Positions 45,623 through 54,983 of a stretch of DNA of 64,000 bases are shown here, piece by piece (the first letter of the stretch is position 1; each line of letters starts with the position of its first letter). The stretch lies in assembly GCF_000720475.1 (NCBI RefSeq), contig NZ_JOAP01000027.1:1-64000 (forward strand). Direction: 5' to 3'. The notes below the pieces were generated by a model, which did not search any database, was not told the DNA's origin, and worked only from the letters and a program-made list of their open reading frames with translations. Made by a program: the position numbers and the translations under genes. The stretch is from Streptomyces aureocirculatus. Its GTDB lineage: Bacteria; Actinomycetota; Actinomycetes; Streptomycetales; Streptomycetaceae.

Positions 45623-47379
45623 GACGCCCGTCCCACGGCCGGGCTCAGCGTGCCCCGCAGATACCGCGTACGGCAGGCGCGGCGCTGCACCTTGCCGCTG
45701 GACGTCTTGGGCAGTGAGCCGCGCCGCACCACGACCACGTCGTCGACGTGGAGGCGCTGTCCGTCGTGCACGGCTTCGCGTATCCGCCGGCCGAACTCCT
45801 GCGGGTCCGTCGCGCGCAGCACCCGCCCGTCGGCCTCCACGACCACGACGAGGCGCTCGCTCGTGCCGTCGTCGACGGAGAACGCGGCGGAGCAGTTGGG
45901 GCGCAGCAGGACGTCGGTGCGCTCCACGGACAGCTCGATGTCCTGCGGATAGAAGTTGCGTCCCTTGCGGATGATGACGTCCTTGATCCGTCCGGTGACG
46001 AACAGTTCGCCCTCGTGCAGGAAGCCGAGGTCGCCGGTGCGCAGGAAGGGGCCCGCCGCCTCGTCGCCCTCGATACGGGCGCCGAACACCTCGGCCGTCG
46101 CCGCGGCCTTGCGGTAGTAGCCGCCGGTGACGCACGGGCCGCCGAGCCAGATCTCGCCGACCTCGCGGTCGGCGCGGGCACGGCAGGTCGCGGGGTCGAC
46201 GACGCGCACCCGGGCGTCGAGCACCGGCACACCGGAGCCGACGAGCGGGCGGCCGCCGCGGTGCGGGCCGCGGCCGCGCAGGGTGTCCTCGCGCAGCGCC
46301 TCGGGGTCGGCCCACACCACGGTGGGCTCGCGGTCCGGTGGCGAGCCGGTGGCCTTGAGGGTGTTCTCGGCGAGGCCGTAGGCGGGGCACATGGCGCGCC
46401 GCGTGAAACCGGCGGCGGCGAAGACGCGACTGAAGTCCTCGACGACCTGGTGGCGCACCGGTTCGGCGCCGTTGACCGCGACCCGCCAGGACGACAGGTC
46501 CAGGTTCGCGGGCAGGCCGTGCCGTGCGGCGTCGCGCACACATGTCTCGTACGCGAAGCTGGGTGCCGCCGAGTGGGTGCCGCGGTGCCGGGAGAGCGCC
46601 TCCAGCCAGCGCAGCGGGCGGCGGATGAACGCCTCGGGCGCCATCAGGTGGGAGGGGCGTCCCGTCCACACCGGCAGGACGATGTTGAACAGCATGCCCA
46701 TGTCGTGGAAGTGCGGCAGCCAGGAGACAAAGACGCCGTCGGGCCCGGTGGGCCAGAGCGCCTCGGTCTCCAGGACGTTGTGCACGAAGTTGGCGTGGGT
46801 GACCATCACACCCTTGGGGCCGCCGGTGGAGCCCGAGGTGTACTGCAGCAGCGCGGTGTCCGCGGGCGCCGGTGCCGGTCCTGGTTCCGGCTCCGGGGCG
46901 AGGGCGCCCGGTTCGTCGGTGGCCAGGAGCGTGAGCCCGTCGAGGTGCGGCGAGCCGCCGAACCTGGCGAGCAGTTCGTCACGTACCTCCGCGCAGGTCA
47001 GGACGGTCGTGGTGCCGGCGTCGTCGGCGATCCTGCGCAGCCGCTCCAGGCCCCTGGCCCTGCTGGGCACCTGGACGGGGGCGGCGGCGCTGCGGGCGTA
47101 CATGCAGCCGAAGAGCGTCTTCACGAACTCCAGGCCCGCGGGGTACACGAGCAGCACCGGGCGGTCCGAGAGGCGGGCGGCGCGAAGGGCGGCGGCCCGG
47201 TCCTGGGCAGCCCGGTCGAGTTGCCCGTACGTCAGGGGCGGTCCTGGCTGCTCGCCCGCGGTCAGGAACACGAAGGCGGTCCTGTCGGGCTGCACGCGGC
47301 CGCGCAGCCTCAGCATGTCGGGCAGGGTGCCCGCGGTGAGGTCCCGCGGGTGCGGGCGGACACGTTCGGCGATGGTCAT
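45619..47379 (-). CDS. Fatty-acyl-AMP ligase (FAAL-like)
   Basis: 586-residue ANL-superfamily enzyme that adenylates an acyl chain and usually loads it on a carrier protein. It has LLQYTSGSTGGPKGVMVTH near 165, FVSWLPHFHDMGML near 200, the FAAL-type LRTGDLGFLHEGELFVTG near 440 and GRIKDVIIRKGRNFYPQDIE near 460, and a C-terminal LPKTSSGKVQRR. No fused carrier domain is present. It is coupled to KASIII 2 and 95 nt after the PhzE-like gene. It may activate a fatty or branched acyl unit destined for the amine or sugar. Confidence 0.87.
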   Translation of the reverse strand: MTIAERVRPHPRDLTAGTLPDMLRLRGRVQPDRTAFVFLTAGEQPGPPLTYGQLDRAAQDRAAALRAARLSDRPVLLVYPAGLEFVKTLFGCMYARSAAAPVQVPSRARGLERLRRIADDAGTTTVLTCAEVRDELLARFGGSPHLDGLTLLATDEPGALAPEPEPGPAPAPADTALLQYTSGSTGGPKGVMVTHANFVHNVLETEALWPTGPDGVFVSWLPHFHDMGMLFNIVLPVWTGRPSHLMAPEAFIRRPLRWLEALSRHRGTHSAAPSFAYETCVRDAARHGLPANLDLSSWRVAVNGAEPVRHQVVEDFSRVFAAAGFTRRAMCPAYGLAENTLKATGSPPDREPTVVWADPEALREDTLRGRGPHRGGRPLVGSGVPVLDARVRVVDPATCRARADREVGEIWLGGPCVTGGYYRKAAATAEVFGARIEGDEAAGPFLRTGDLGFLHEGELFVTGRIKDVIIRKGRNFYPQDIELSVERTDVLLRPNCSAAFSVDDGTSERLVVVVEADGRVLRATDPQEFGRRIREAVHDGQRLHVDDVVVVRRGSLPKTSSGKVQRRACRTRYLRGTLSPAVGRAS

Positions 47380-47473
47380 CTTGGGTCAGCTCCCCGAGTG
47401 GAATGCGAAGGGTGAACGGGCGCGAAGGGCGGTGTCCTGCGTCCTGCGGCGATCGGCCACGCGGGCTCCCCGG

Positions 47474-49411
47474 TCACAGCAGGCCGCGCAGCAGTGCTCC
47501 GAAGACGCGGGGGCCGTGCTCGGTGAGGACCGACTCCGCGTGGAACTGGATCGAGGCGAAGTGCGGGCCGCGCAACGCGTACACCTCGTCGCCGTCCGGG
47601 TCCCGGCAGACCTCCACGGGCCCGGCGTCCATGACGTCGACCTTGTCGTGTTCGCTGCGGGCGGTGAACGTGTTGTAGAAGCCGACGCGTTCGGCGGTCC
47701 CGAACAGGTCGATGTCCCGCCGCACGCCCTGGTTGGGGGTGCTTCTGCGGACGAGGTCGAGGCCGAGGCGCAGGCTGAGCACCTGGTGGCTGAGGCAGAC
47801 CGCGAAGAACGGCCTGCCCTCGTCGAGGAGAGTGCCGACGAGGGAGTGCAGATGGGCGATGCGCGGGTCACCGGTGTCGCGCGGATCACCGGGGCCGGGA
47901 CCGAGGACCACCAGGTCGCTGCCCCCCGGGTCGTACGGCTCGTCGAACCGGCGCACCGTCACCTCCAGGCCGAGTGCGGCCAGTTGGCAGCACATCATGG
48001 CGGTGAAGGTGTCCTCGGCGTCCACCATCAGGACCCGGCGTCCCGCCAGCGCGGGATCGGCGGCGACGGAGCGGCGGCGCGGGTCGGCGAACCAGAAGTC
48101 CGCCAGGGAGTCGTTGCGGCGCTCCAGTCGGCGGCGCACGTCCGGGTGGGCGTCGAAGCCGCCGCGCGGGCGCGCGGGGTGCGCGGCGGGGGCCGTGCCG
48201 GTGCCGCCGAGGGCGCCGAGCAGCCCCGCGGCCTTCGCCGCGGTCTCGGCGACCTCCGAGCGGGGGTCGGAGTGGCGTACGAGGGTGGCGCCGACGCCGA
48301 TGCGCAGCCTGCCCCCCGCGTCGATGTCGGCGGTGCGGATGAGGATGGCCGAGTCCAGGGCGTGCCCGCCCTCGGCGTCGCGGCCGAGGAGTCCGATCAC
48401 CCCGCTGTAGTAGCCGCGGCCCTCGGTCTCGTAGCGGTCGATGACGCGGCAGGCGCTCTCCAGCGGGCTGCCGGTGACCGTGGGCGCGAACATCGTCTCG
48501 CGCAGGACGGTGCGCGGGTCCTGGGTGCTGTGGCCCGTGAGGACGTACTCGGTGTGCGCGAGCCGGGCCATCTCCTTGAGCCGGGGGCCGACGACGCGGC
48601 CGCCGTCCGCGCAGATCCGGGCCATCATCTTGAGCTCTTCGTCGACCACCATGTACAGCTCGTCGGCCTCCTTGCGGTCGGCCAGGAAGTCGAGCACTCC
48701 GGGGAGGGTGGGGCCGCCGGGCGGGTAGCGGTAGGTGCCGCTGATCGGGTTCATCACGGCGGTGCCGCGGTCCAGGCTGACGTGCCGCTCCGGGGTGGCG
48801 CCGACGAAGGTGCGCTCCCCGGTGTGCACGAGGAAGGTCCAGTAGGCACCCGACTCGTTCTCCACCAGGCGCCGGAAGACGCCGAGGGCGGTGTACGGGC
48901 TGTAGTCGCCGACGTCGGCCACGAAGGACCGCTTGATCACGAAGTTGGCGCCCTGGCCCTGGCCGATCTCGTCCGTCACGATGCGGCGCACGATGTCGGC
49001 GTAGGCGTCGTCGGAGGTGTCGAAGTGCCCGCCGGACAGCGCGATCGGCCGCCGCGGCAGGCGGGTCAGGGCCTCGTCCAGCGGGAGTGACTCCTGCCGC
49101 TCGGCGCTGAGCGCGAGCAGCGGGGCGCCGTCGTCGGCACAGGCGAAGCCACGCTCCGCCAACTGACGGTAGGGCACGAGGATGAGCGTGTCGTGGCGCG
49201 GCTCCACGGCTTGGCCTTCGGTGGCGCCGGGACCGGGGCCGGGCCCGGGCAGCGGCAGCTCGGCGAGCGAGCCCGGGGTGCTCACCGGCCCTGCGAGCAC
49301 ATCGAGGCGCCCTGGTGCCCGCTCGGGGCGGTGCAGGAGCGCGAAGGCCGGGGTGCGCAGGGCAAGGACGTCGTCGAGGAGCGGGGCGGGCCCGCCTGTC
49401 GCGCCGCTCAT
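47474..49411 (-). CDS. 2-amino-2-deoxyisochorismate synthase (PhzE-like, fused synthase/amidotransferase)
   Basis: 645-residue protein. The N-terminal chorismate-binding domain (about 1-400; [48 protein letters not shown]) is fused to a class I glutamine amidotransferase (about 440-645) with nucleophile region [16 protein letters not shown] and [13 protein letters not shown] rather than CLGHQ is typical of PhzE. Next to a PhzD-like isochorismatase the product is ADIC rather than anthranilate. The start is the ATG overlapping the isochorismatase stop; the longer open frame upstream is out-of-frame noise. It commits chorismate to 3-hydroxyanthranilate. Confidence 0.9.
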   Translation of the reverse strand: MSGATGGPAPLLDDVLALRTPAFALLHRPERAPGRLDVLAGPVSTPGSLAELPLPGPGPGPGATEGQAVEPRHDTLILVPYRQLAERGFACADDGAPLLALSAERQESLPLDEALTRLPRRPIALSGGHFDTSDDAYADIVRRIVTDEIGQGQGANFVIKRSFVADVGDYSPYTALGVFRRLVENESGAYWTFLVHTGERTFVGATPERHVSLDRGTAVMNPISGTYRYPPGGPTLPGVLDFLADRKEADELYMVVDEELKMMARICADGGRVVGPRLKEMARLAHTEYVLTGHSTQDPRTVLRETMFAPTVTGSPLESACRVIDRYETEGRGYYSGVIGLLGRDAEGGHALDSAILIRTADIDAGGRLRIGVGATLVRHSDPRSEVAETAAKAAGLLGALGGTGTAPAAHPARPRGGFDAHPDVRRRLERRNDSLADFWFADPRRRSVAADPALAGRRVLMVDAEDTFTAMMCCQLAALGLEVTVRRFDEPYDPGGSDLVVLGPGPGDPRDTGDPRIAHLHSLVGTLLDEGRPFFAVCLSHQVLSLRLGLDLVRRSTPNQGVRRDIDLFGTAERVGFYNTFTARSEHDKVDVMDAGPVEVCRDPDGDEVYALRGPHFASIQFHAESVLTEHGPRVFGALLRGLL

Positions 49412-50112
49412 ACGACGGCCCACCGCTGGTGGTCGGCCGTACGGGGCCGGTGCCCCGCCGCGTACCCGGCGTACTCCAGGTGCTCCAGGAGGGTGTCGGT
49501 GTCGGCGACGGCCGCGCACCGGCCCGCCGCGTACTCCAGGGCGAGCGTGTGGTGGGCGCGGCTGAAGTCGGCGACGGCGTCCGCGGCGAGGAAGGTCTCG
49601 ATGTCGTTCGAGAACGCGTCGAGGGCCGTCATCAGGACCCCGACGTGCGCGTACACCCCGCAGACGATCAGTTGGTCGCGCCCGGCCTCGCGCATCCGGC
49701 CGAGCAGGCCCGAGTCGTGGAACGCGCTGTAGCGCCACTTGGTGAGGTGCCAGTCGCCGTCGGCGGGCGCGAGCTCGTCGACGATCCGCCGGTCGGCGGG
49801 CTCGGCCCGCATGCCCGGGCCCCACAGGTCCTTGAGCAGCCCGCGCTGCGCGTCCGTCATCGAGCCGGGCTGCGCGGTGTACGCCACGGGGACGCCGAGG
49901 GCGGCGCAGTGCTCGCGCAGGTGCGCGGCGTTGCGCACGAGGGCGTCCCGCGGGCGCGCGGGCAGGGGGCGCAGGAAGTAGCGCTGCATGTCGTGGACGA
50001 GGAGCACCGCGCGGCGCGGGTCGGGTGTCCAGCGGGCCACGCTGACCGGCAGGTCGGCGGTGGCCGGGGGGTCGTACGGCTCGATGGCGGGAATTCCGGC
50101 CGAGAATCTCAT
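49408..50112 (-). CDS. Isochorismatase family protein (PhzD-like)
   Basis: 234-residue hydrolase removing pyruvate from ADIC (or isochorismate). Catalytic Asp41 in [11 protein letters not shown] and Lys125 in [10 protein letters not shown] are present, and the [16 protein letters not shown] segment near 152 matches EntB/PhzD, which lack the Cys nucleophile of other cysteine hydrolases. The ATG at 50112 has AGGGAGA 6 nt upstream; a GTG six codons earlier is less likely. Product in this context is trans-2,3-dihydro-3-hydroxyanthranilate. No aryl-carrier domain is fused, unlike EntB. Confidence 0.92.
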   Translation of the reverse strand: MRFSAGIPAIEPYDPPATADLPVSVARWTPDPRRAVLLVHDMQRYFLRPLPARPRDALVRNAAHLREHCAALGVPVAYTAQPGSMTDAQRGLLKDLWGPGMRAEPADRRIVDELAPADGDWHLTKWRYSAFHDSGLLGRMREAGRDQLIVCGVYAHVGVLMTALDAFSNDIETFLAADAVADFSRAHHTLALEYAAGRCAAVADTDTLLEHLEYAGYAAGHRPRTADHQRWAVV

Positions 50113-50122
50113 GACTGTCTCC

Positions 50123-50905
50123 CTAGGCACCGAGTCCGGCTCCGCCGTCCACGGTCAGTTCGTGCAGGGTGATGTGGGCCGCGCGCTCCGAGAGCAGGAA
50201 GTCGACGGCGTCGGCGACGTGTTCGGGGCGCCCGATCCGGCCGAGGGGGATGCCGACGCGGAACGCCTCGGGTCGGCCCTCGACGGTGCCCCTGGGGCCC
50301 GACTCGTCGGTCCACATGGACGTGAGCATGGGGGTGTCGGTGGAGCCGGGGGCCACGATGTTGCAGCGCACCCCGTGCCGGGCGACTTCGAGCCCCAGGC
50401 TCTTGGTGAACATGACCGCGGCGGCCTTGGAGGCGGCGTAGGCGGCCATCTCGGTACGGGGGGTGCCCGCGGCGTTGGACGCGACGGTGACGATGGCGCC
50501 CCGGCCGCGGCCCGTCATGCGCCGGACCGCGGCGCGGGACATCAGGAACACACCGGTGGCGTTGACGGCGAAGGTGTCGTGCCAGTCCGCGTCGCGGTAG
50601 GTGCTGACCTCGCCGAGGCGCAGCACACCGGCGGCGTTGACGAGGTACTCCACCGGGCCGAGGGCGCGTTCGACGGCCTCGACCACGTCGTCGGCGGCGG
50701 CGCCGCTGGTGACATCGGCCGGGAACGCCGTCACGGCGAGCCCGTCGGCGGTCAGCTTCTCCACCGTCTCGGTGAGGCGTGCGGCGTCCTTGTCGACGGC
50801 GGCGACGGTCAGACCGCGGGCCGCGAGCGTGCGGGCGACCTGGACACCGATGCCGCCCGCCGCCCCGGTCACGATCGCGGTGCGGGGCTGCGTCTGTTCG
50901 TTCAT
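50123..50905 (-). CDS. SDR dehydrogenase, EntA-like (dihydro-3-hydroxyanthranilate to 3-hydroxyanthranilate)
   Basis: 260-residue short-chain dehydrogenase: [17 protein letters not shown] near 15, NAAGVLR near 90, VTVASNAAG with catalytic Ser near 142, YAASKAA with Tyr/Lys near 155 and GSTDTPML near 190. Its closest type is 2,3-dihydro-2,3-dihydroxybenzoate dehydrogenase (EntA/DhbA). Because it follows PhzE and PhzD homologues, the likely reaction is NAD-dependent aromatisation of the amino analogue to 3-hydroxyanthranilate, as in benzoxazole pathways (inference). Confidence 0.88.
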   Translation of the reverse strand: MNEQTQPRTAIVTGAAGGIGVQVARTLAARGLTVAAVDKDAARLTETVEKLTADGLAVTAFPADVTSGAAADDVVEAVERALGPVEYLVNAAGVLRLGEVSTYRDADWHDTFAVNATGVFLMSRAAVRRMTGRGRGAIVTVASNAAGTPRTEMAAYAASKAAAVMFTKSLGLEVARHGVRCNIVAPGSTDTPMLTSMWTDESGPRGTVEGRPEAFRVGIPLGRIGRPEHVADAVDFLLSERAAHITLHELTVDGGAGLGA

Positions 50906-50945
50906 GGGGTGGGGGTCCTCTCCTCGTCGGGTCCCGCGCCGGGTC

Positions 50946-52118
50946 TCAGCCCGTCCACACGGACAGCACGTCGACCGCCTGCCGCGGGGTGAGCCGCGGA
51001 TCGCAGAACGTCGTGTACTTGTCGCCGACCTGATCGACGGCGCGGACGTCGGCGACGCATTCGGTCACCTCGTCGGGGGTGGTCTCCAGGTGGACGCCGC
51101 CTGCGACACCGCCCGCGCTGCGCACCGCCTCCTGGAAGGCCACGAGTTCGCGCTGGATGGTCTCCACGAACCGGGTCTTGAGGCCGTCGGCCGCGGTGAC
51201 CGTGTTGCCGTGCATGGGGTCGCTCAGCCAGATCACCGGATGCCCGGCCGCGCGTACGGCCGCCACCAGCGGCGGCAGCCGATCGGCCGCCAGGTCGGCG
51301 CCCATCCGGGCGATGAGGGTGAGGCGCCCGCGCCTGCGGTCGGGGTCGAGCACCGCGCACAGGCGCAGGAGTTCGTCGGTCGTCATGCCCGGGCCGACCT
51401 TGCAGGCGACCGGGTTGCTCACCAGGGAAAGCAGCTTCACATGGGCGCCGTCGGGCTGGCGGGTGCGCTCGCCGACCCACGGCCAGTGCGTGGAGGTGAG
51501 TACGAGGCGCCCGCTGGGGTCGCGGCGCAGCAGCGGCAGTTCGTAGTCGAGGAGCAGCGCCTCGTGGCTGGTCCACACCGGTGAGTCGATGCGCGTACGC
51601 TCGGCGGGCAGATACCAGTCCAGGCTGTTCACGGCGTCGCGGGCAGCCTGGTAGCACATCAGGATGCGGCGCGGGTCGGCGCGGCGGCGGTCCGCGTCGG
51701 GTTCGGGGCCGTTCACCATGTGCCCGCGGTAGACGGGCAGTTCACGGCCGCCGACGTGTTCGGTGTCGCGGGAGCGGGGCTTGGCGAACTGCCCGGCGAT
51801 GCGGCCGACCCGGAGGACCGGGCGACGGCTCGCCATCCGCATGGTGCCGGCGAGGAGGTCGAGGACCGCCGTCTTGGCCGCGATGGAGCCGCTGCTGCAC
51901 TCGGCGGGGTCCTCGGCGCAGTCCCCGGCCTGGATCACATGGGCCTCGCCTGCCGCCACCTGGGCGAGCTGGCCGCACAGGACCCGGACGTCCGCGGCGT
52001 TGACCACGGCGGGCCGGTCGGCGAGGTCGTCCGTCACCCGGCGCAGCGCGGCCGCGTCGTCCCACCGCGGCTGCTGGCGGGCCGGGTGCGAGCGGATGAG
52101 GCGCGGAACGTTGTCCAC
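50946..52118 (-). CDS. Class II DAHP synthase (PhzC-like)
   Basis: 390-residue plant-type 3-deoxy-D-arabino-heptulosonate-7-phosphate synthase, first step of the shikimate pathway. It has VIQAGDCAEDP with the metal-binding Cys near 80, VGRIAGQFAKPRS near 125, GERTRQPDGAHV near 225, KVGPGMTTDEL and WLSDPMHGNTVTA near 300. GTG start with AGGGAGA 6 nt upstream. A cluster-borne copy shorter than the usual 440-460-residue primary enzyme suggests escape from tryptophan/phenylalanine feedback to feed chorismate to the following genes (inference). Confidence 0.93.
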   Translation of the reverse strand: MDNVPRLIRSHPARQQPRWDDAAALRRVTDDLADRPAVVNAADVRVLCGQLAQVAAGEAHVIQAGDCAEDPAECSSGSIAAKTAVLDLLAGTMRMASRRPVLRVGRIAGQFAKPRSRDTEHVGGRELPVYRGHMVNGPEPDADRRRADPRRILMCYQAARDAVNSLDWYLPAERTRIDSPVWTSHEALLLDYELPLLRRDPSGRLVLTSTHWPWVGERTRQPDGAHVKLLSLVSNPVACKVGPGMTTDELLRLCAVLDPDRRRGRLTLIARMGADLAADRLPPLVAAVRAAGHPVIWLSDPMHGNTVTAADGLKTRFVETIQRELVAFQEAVRSAGGVAGGVHLETTPDEVTECVADVRAVDQVGDKYTTFCDPRLTPRQAVDVLSVWTG

Positions 52119-52180
52119 AGATTTCTCCCTAGAAAGGCGCGGCTCTGCCTGCGCGAAGGGGCGCGGGACCGCCGGGCGGG

Positions 52181-53749
52181 TCAGCGTTGCGAGCGGGCGC
52201 CGGGCCCGTCCCAGAAGCGCAGTTGGCGGAGTTTGGGGGTGTGGGCGAGCCGCGCCGTGCCGGGGCCGCCGAGGACCATGGTGGTGGGCTCCTGCGGCGC
52301 GAAGACGGGCCAGGCCGGTGCGTGCGGACTGCTCGGCGCGGTGCCGCGGACGAACGAGGTCACGAGGTCGGCGAAGGTGTCGGAGAGCAGCCGCTCGCGC
52401 GGGCTGTCCCCGAACTGGGCGGCGTTCAGCGGATGGCCGTGGGTGCCGAACAGGAACTTGGACGTGGCGTCGTGCGGGGTGCCGTAGTGCGGTGGGCGTA
52501 CGGGGTGGGCGAACTCCATGACGTACTGGGGCGTGCTCCCTTCGCGGGCGTGCCGTTCGGCCGCGCGCACGATGCCGTGGCGGAACAGGGCGTCGCCCCA
52601 GACCTCGGTCCACAGGGTGCGCGGGTCGTCGGGCAGGCCGTCGTCGGCTGCGGCCTGCCGATAGGCGCGTACGCAGGCGTCGGCGAGGCCATCGGGCACC
52701 CGGGCCGCGCACTTGAGCAGCACGTCGTGGACGGCGGCGAGCAGCTCCGCGTCGTCGGTGGGCGCGGGCGGTGCCGGGGGGAAGGACGGCGAGAGGGGGT
52801 CGGTGAAGAAGGAGCCCTCGGTGTGGTTGTGGACGCTCATCACGGGCACCGCCGGCACCGGCAGGTCCTCGGTGTACGCCGGTACGGTGCGGCCGTCCCG
52901 TACGGGACCGCGGTACTCGCGGCCGCTGGTGACCGCCCGCAGGGTCGGCGGTGCGGCGAAGAAGTCCAGCCAGGCCCGGTGCACCCGGGCGGCCGGTGTC
53001 TCCCGCAGGCCGGTGACGGTCGTGCCGCACTCCTTGGCCAGCGCCTCGTACACGGCGGTGGCGTCCTCCGGGGTGAGCGCGCAGGCCGGTGCCCGGGTGG
53101 ACGGCGCGCTAAGGGTGATCAGCCGCGAGAACAGCCCGCGTGCCTCGGGCAGCACGGCGAGGTGCCGGGCCGACGAGCCGCCCGCGGAGGTGCCGCAGAG
53201 GGTGACGGCGTCCGGGTCGCCGCCGAAGCAGGCGGCGTTCTCGCGCACCCAGCGCAGCAGGGCGAGCTGGTCCTGTAGTCCCCAGTTGGCGCAGTGCCCG
53301 GTGTCGGGGTCGGCGAGGTCCTCGTGCAGGCCCCAGCCGAACGCGCCGAGGCGGTAGTTGAAGTTGATGACGACGATGTCGCCGCGGGCGGCGGGCTTGG
53401 CACCGTCGAAGGTGGGCACGCTGCCCGCGCCCACGTGCCAGCCACCGCCGTGCAGGTAGACGAGCACCGGACGGCGGCCCGTCGTGGCGGGTGTCCAGAC
53501 GTTGGCGTACAGCGCGTCCTCCGCGCTGTCGGGGTTGCCCGACTGGACGAAGGCGGGGGCGTACCGGGTGGCGTCGCGCATCCCCGGCCAGGGCCGCGGC
53601 GGGCGTGGCGAGGCGAAGCGCAGCGGGCCCGTGGGGGGCTCGGCGTACGGGACGCCGCGGAACACGGCCAGGGGGCGGCCTCGGTGCGTCTCCCGGGTGC
53701 CGCGCAGGTCGCCGGCCGGGGTGCGGGCCACTGGGGCGGGATTGCTCAT
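52181..53749 (-). CDS. Type B carboxylesterase
   Basis: 522-residue alpha/beta hydrolase. It has the oxyanion motif VYLHGGGWHVG near 100, nucleophile Ser in LCGTSAGGSSA near 190, the N-terminal type B signature FRGVPYAEPPTGPLRF and the EDALYANVW segment. Start ATG with AAGGAG 11 nt upstream; a farther ATG has no site. First gene of the aromatic operon. It could remove or transfer an acyl group from the product (tailoring or self-protection), but nothing in the sequence fixes the substrate. No signal peptide is visible, so it is probably cytosolic. Confidence 0.88.
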   Translation of the reverse strand: MSNPAPVARTPAGDLRGTRETHRGRPLAVFRGVPYAEPPTGPLRFASPRPPRPWPGMRDATRYAPAFVQSGNPDSAEDALYANVWTPATTGRRPVLVYLHGGGWHVGAGSVPTFDGAKPAARGDIVVINFNYRLGAFGWGLHEDLADPDTGHCANWGLQDQLALLRWVRENAACFGGDPDAVTLCGTSAGGSSARHLAVLPEARGLFSRLITLSAPSTRAPACALTPEDATAVYEALAKECGTTVTGLRETPAARVHRAWLDFFAAPPTLRAVTSGREYRGPVRDGRTVPAYTEDLPVPAVPVMSVHNHTEGSFFTDPLSPSFPPAPPAPTDDAELLAAVHDVLLKCAARVPDGLADACVRAYRQAAADDGLPDDPRTLWTEVWGDALFRHGIVRAAERHAREGSTPQYVMEFAHPVRPPHYGTPHDATSKFLFGTHGHPLNAAQFGDSPRERLLSDTFADLVTSFVRGTAPSSPHAPAWPVFAPQEPTTMVLGGPGTARLAHTPKLRQLRFWDGPGARSQR

Positions 53750-53910
53750 CGCGATAGCAGCTCCTTGGCAGAGGGTGCGGGGGCCGATATCGCGTCGGCT
53801 CGGCCGGGCCGAAGGAAGAGAGGGCGGGCGCGCCGCCACTACGGCGCGCCACGAGTCGCTGGCCGATCCTGCGCCCGGCCCGGCGGGCCCACCAATGCGT
53901 CGGCGTACAT

Positions 53911-53960
53911 TCCGTCAAGTGACACGGAAGTCCGTCAGGTCACCGACGCGACCTGACGGA
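53911..53960. promoter_or_regulatory. Inverted-repeat operator in the divergent promoter of the aromatic operon and NAT 2 operon
   Basis: TCCGTCAGGTC (53931-53941) and GACCTGACGGA (53950-53960) form a perfect 11-bp inverted repeat with an 8-bp spacer. A half-related site TCCGT-N8-ACGGA lies 20 bp to the left (53911-53928). It lies 162 bp from the esterase start and 51 bp from the NAT 2 start. Centre-to-centre spacing of about two helical turns suggests cooperative dimers on one DNA face. Regulator not identified. Confidence 0.65.
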
Positions 53961-54011
53961 GTGCGCGGGCGGCCGTTGCCCGGCGCCCCGCGCCATTTCA
54001 GTATCCGGCGC

Positions 54012-54983
54012 ATGGCTATGGAAAATGGCGCCCTCGAAAGGGAGACGGAAGCGGCGGCCCGCCCCGGTGCTACGGCCGTCGGCCCCGGTACCTCGGCCGC
54101 CGCGCCCGATCCGCAGTGGGGCGGGGACCTGCTGGATCTCGATGCCTATCTGCGGCGCATCGGATATGAGGGACCCCGCACGGCAACCGTGGAAACGCTG
54201 TTCGACCTGCACCGTATGCACAAGGCGGCCATCGCCTTCGAAAACCTGGACGTGGCCCTTGAGCGGGGCGTTTCCCTCCAGCTCGATGATGTGCAGCGCA
54301 AATTGGTGGATTCGGGCCGCGGCGGATACTGCTTCGAGCACAACCTGCTGTTCGCGGCCGTCCTCGAACGCCTCGGATTCCCGGTGACCCGGCTCCTGGC
54401 CCGCGTCCGGCTCGGCCGCCGGCAGATCCGCTACCGGGCCCACACCGTCCTGGCGGTCGGCGCGGGCTACGAACTGTGGCTCGCCGACGCCGGTTTCGGC
54501 GCCGAGGGCCTCATCGAGCCCGTTCCGCTGCACTCCGGGAGCGTCGCGAAAGCAGGTGCCTGGAGCTGGCGGGTGCTGCGCGAAGTGGACCAGTGGGTCC
54601 TTCAGACCCTGCGCGACGGCGACTGGTTCGACCTGTACGCGTTCCGCGTGGAGCAGCACTTCCCGCCCGACTTCGAGGTGTCCAACCACTACACGGCGCA
54701 CCACGCGCGCTCCGCCTTCACCGGCAAGGTGGTCGCGATGCGCGGCACCGAGGACGTGCAGCAGACCCTGCGCGACCGCGAGCTGACGACGCGTCACGCC
54801 GACGACGTCATCGAGCGGACCGCCCTGACCGCCGACGAGGTGGTGGACCTCCTTCGCGGCACCTTCGCCATCCGGCTGACCGACCGGGACGCGCACCTGC
54901 TGCGCCGCCGCCTGGCGTTCTTGGCGTCCCAGGGGGCCTCGAAGTCCCCCAAGCCCTCGCCCACCCCCCTCCAGGAGGCATGA
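54012..54983 (+). CDS. Arylamine N-acetyltransferase family protein (NAT 2)
   Basis: 323 residues. The core from LLDLDAYLRRIGYEGP (about 40) matches NAT/amide-synthase enzymes. Triad: Cys107 in RGGYCFEHN, His144 in RAHTVL, Asp159 in ADAGFG. About 40 Ala/Gly/Pro-rich residues precede the core, so the real start might be later; the two possible ATGs (54012, 54018) lack a clear ribosome-binding site. Its stop overlaps the next start by four bases (ATGA). It is more like standard NATs than NAT 1, which has GGGCGELN. It may join an activated acyl group to the 3-hydroxyanthranilate amine (inference). Confidence 0.85.
   Translation: MAMENGALERETEAAARPGATAVGPGTSAAAPDPQWGGDLLDLDAYLRRIGYEGPRTATVETLFDLHRMHKAAIAFENLDVALERGVSLQLDDVQRKLVDSGRGGYCFEHNLLFAAVLERLGFPVTRLLARVRLGRRQIRYRAHTVLAVGAGYELWLADAGFGAEGLIEPVPLHSGSVAKAGAWSWRVLREVDQWVLQTLRDGDWFDLYAFRVEQHFPPDFEVSNHYTAHHARSAFTGKVVAMRGTEDVQQTLRDRELTTRHADDVIERTALTADEVVDLLRGTFAIRLTDRDAHLLRRRLAFLASQGASKSPKPSPTPLQEA

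Noticed and set aside
47474..50905. Catechol siderophore (2,3-dihydroxybenzoate) pathway
   Set aside because: There is no isochorismate synthase without amidotransferase, no aryl-carrier domain and no DHB-AMP ligase of EntE type; the amidotransferase fusion points to an amino product.
47474..52118. Phenazine biosynthesis cluster
   Set aside because: PhzC, PhzD and PhzE homologues occur, but PhzF, PhzA/B and PhzG are absent and an EntA-like SDR diverts to 3-hydroxyanthranilate.
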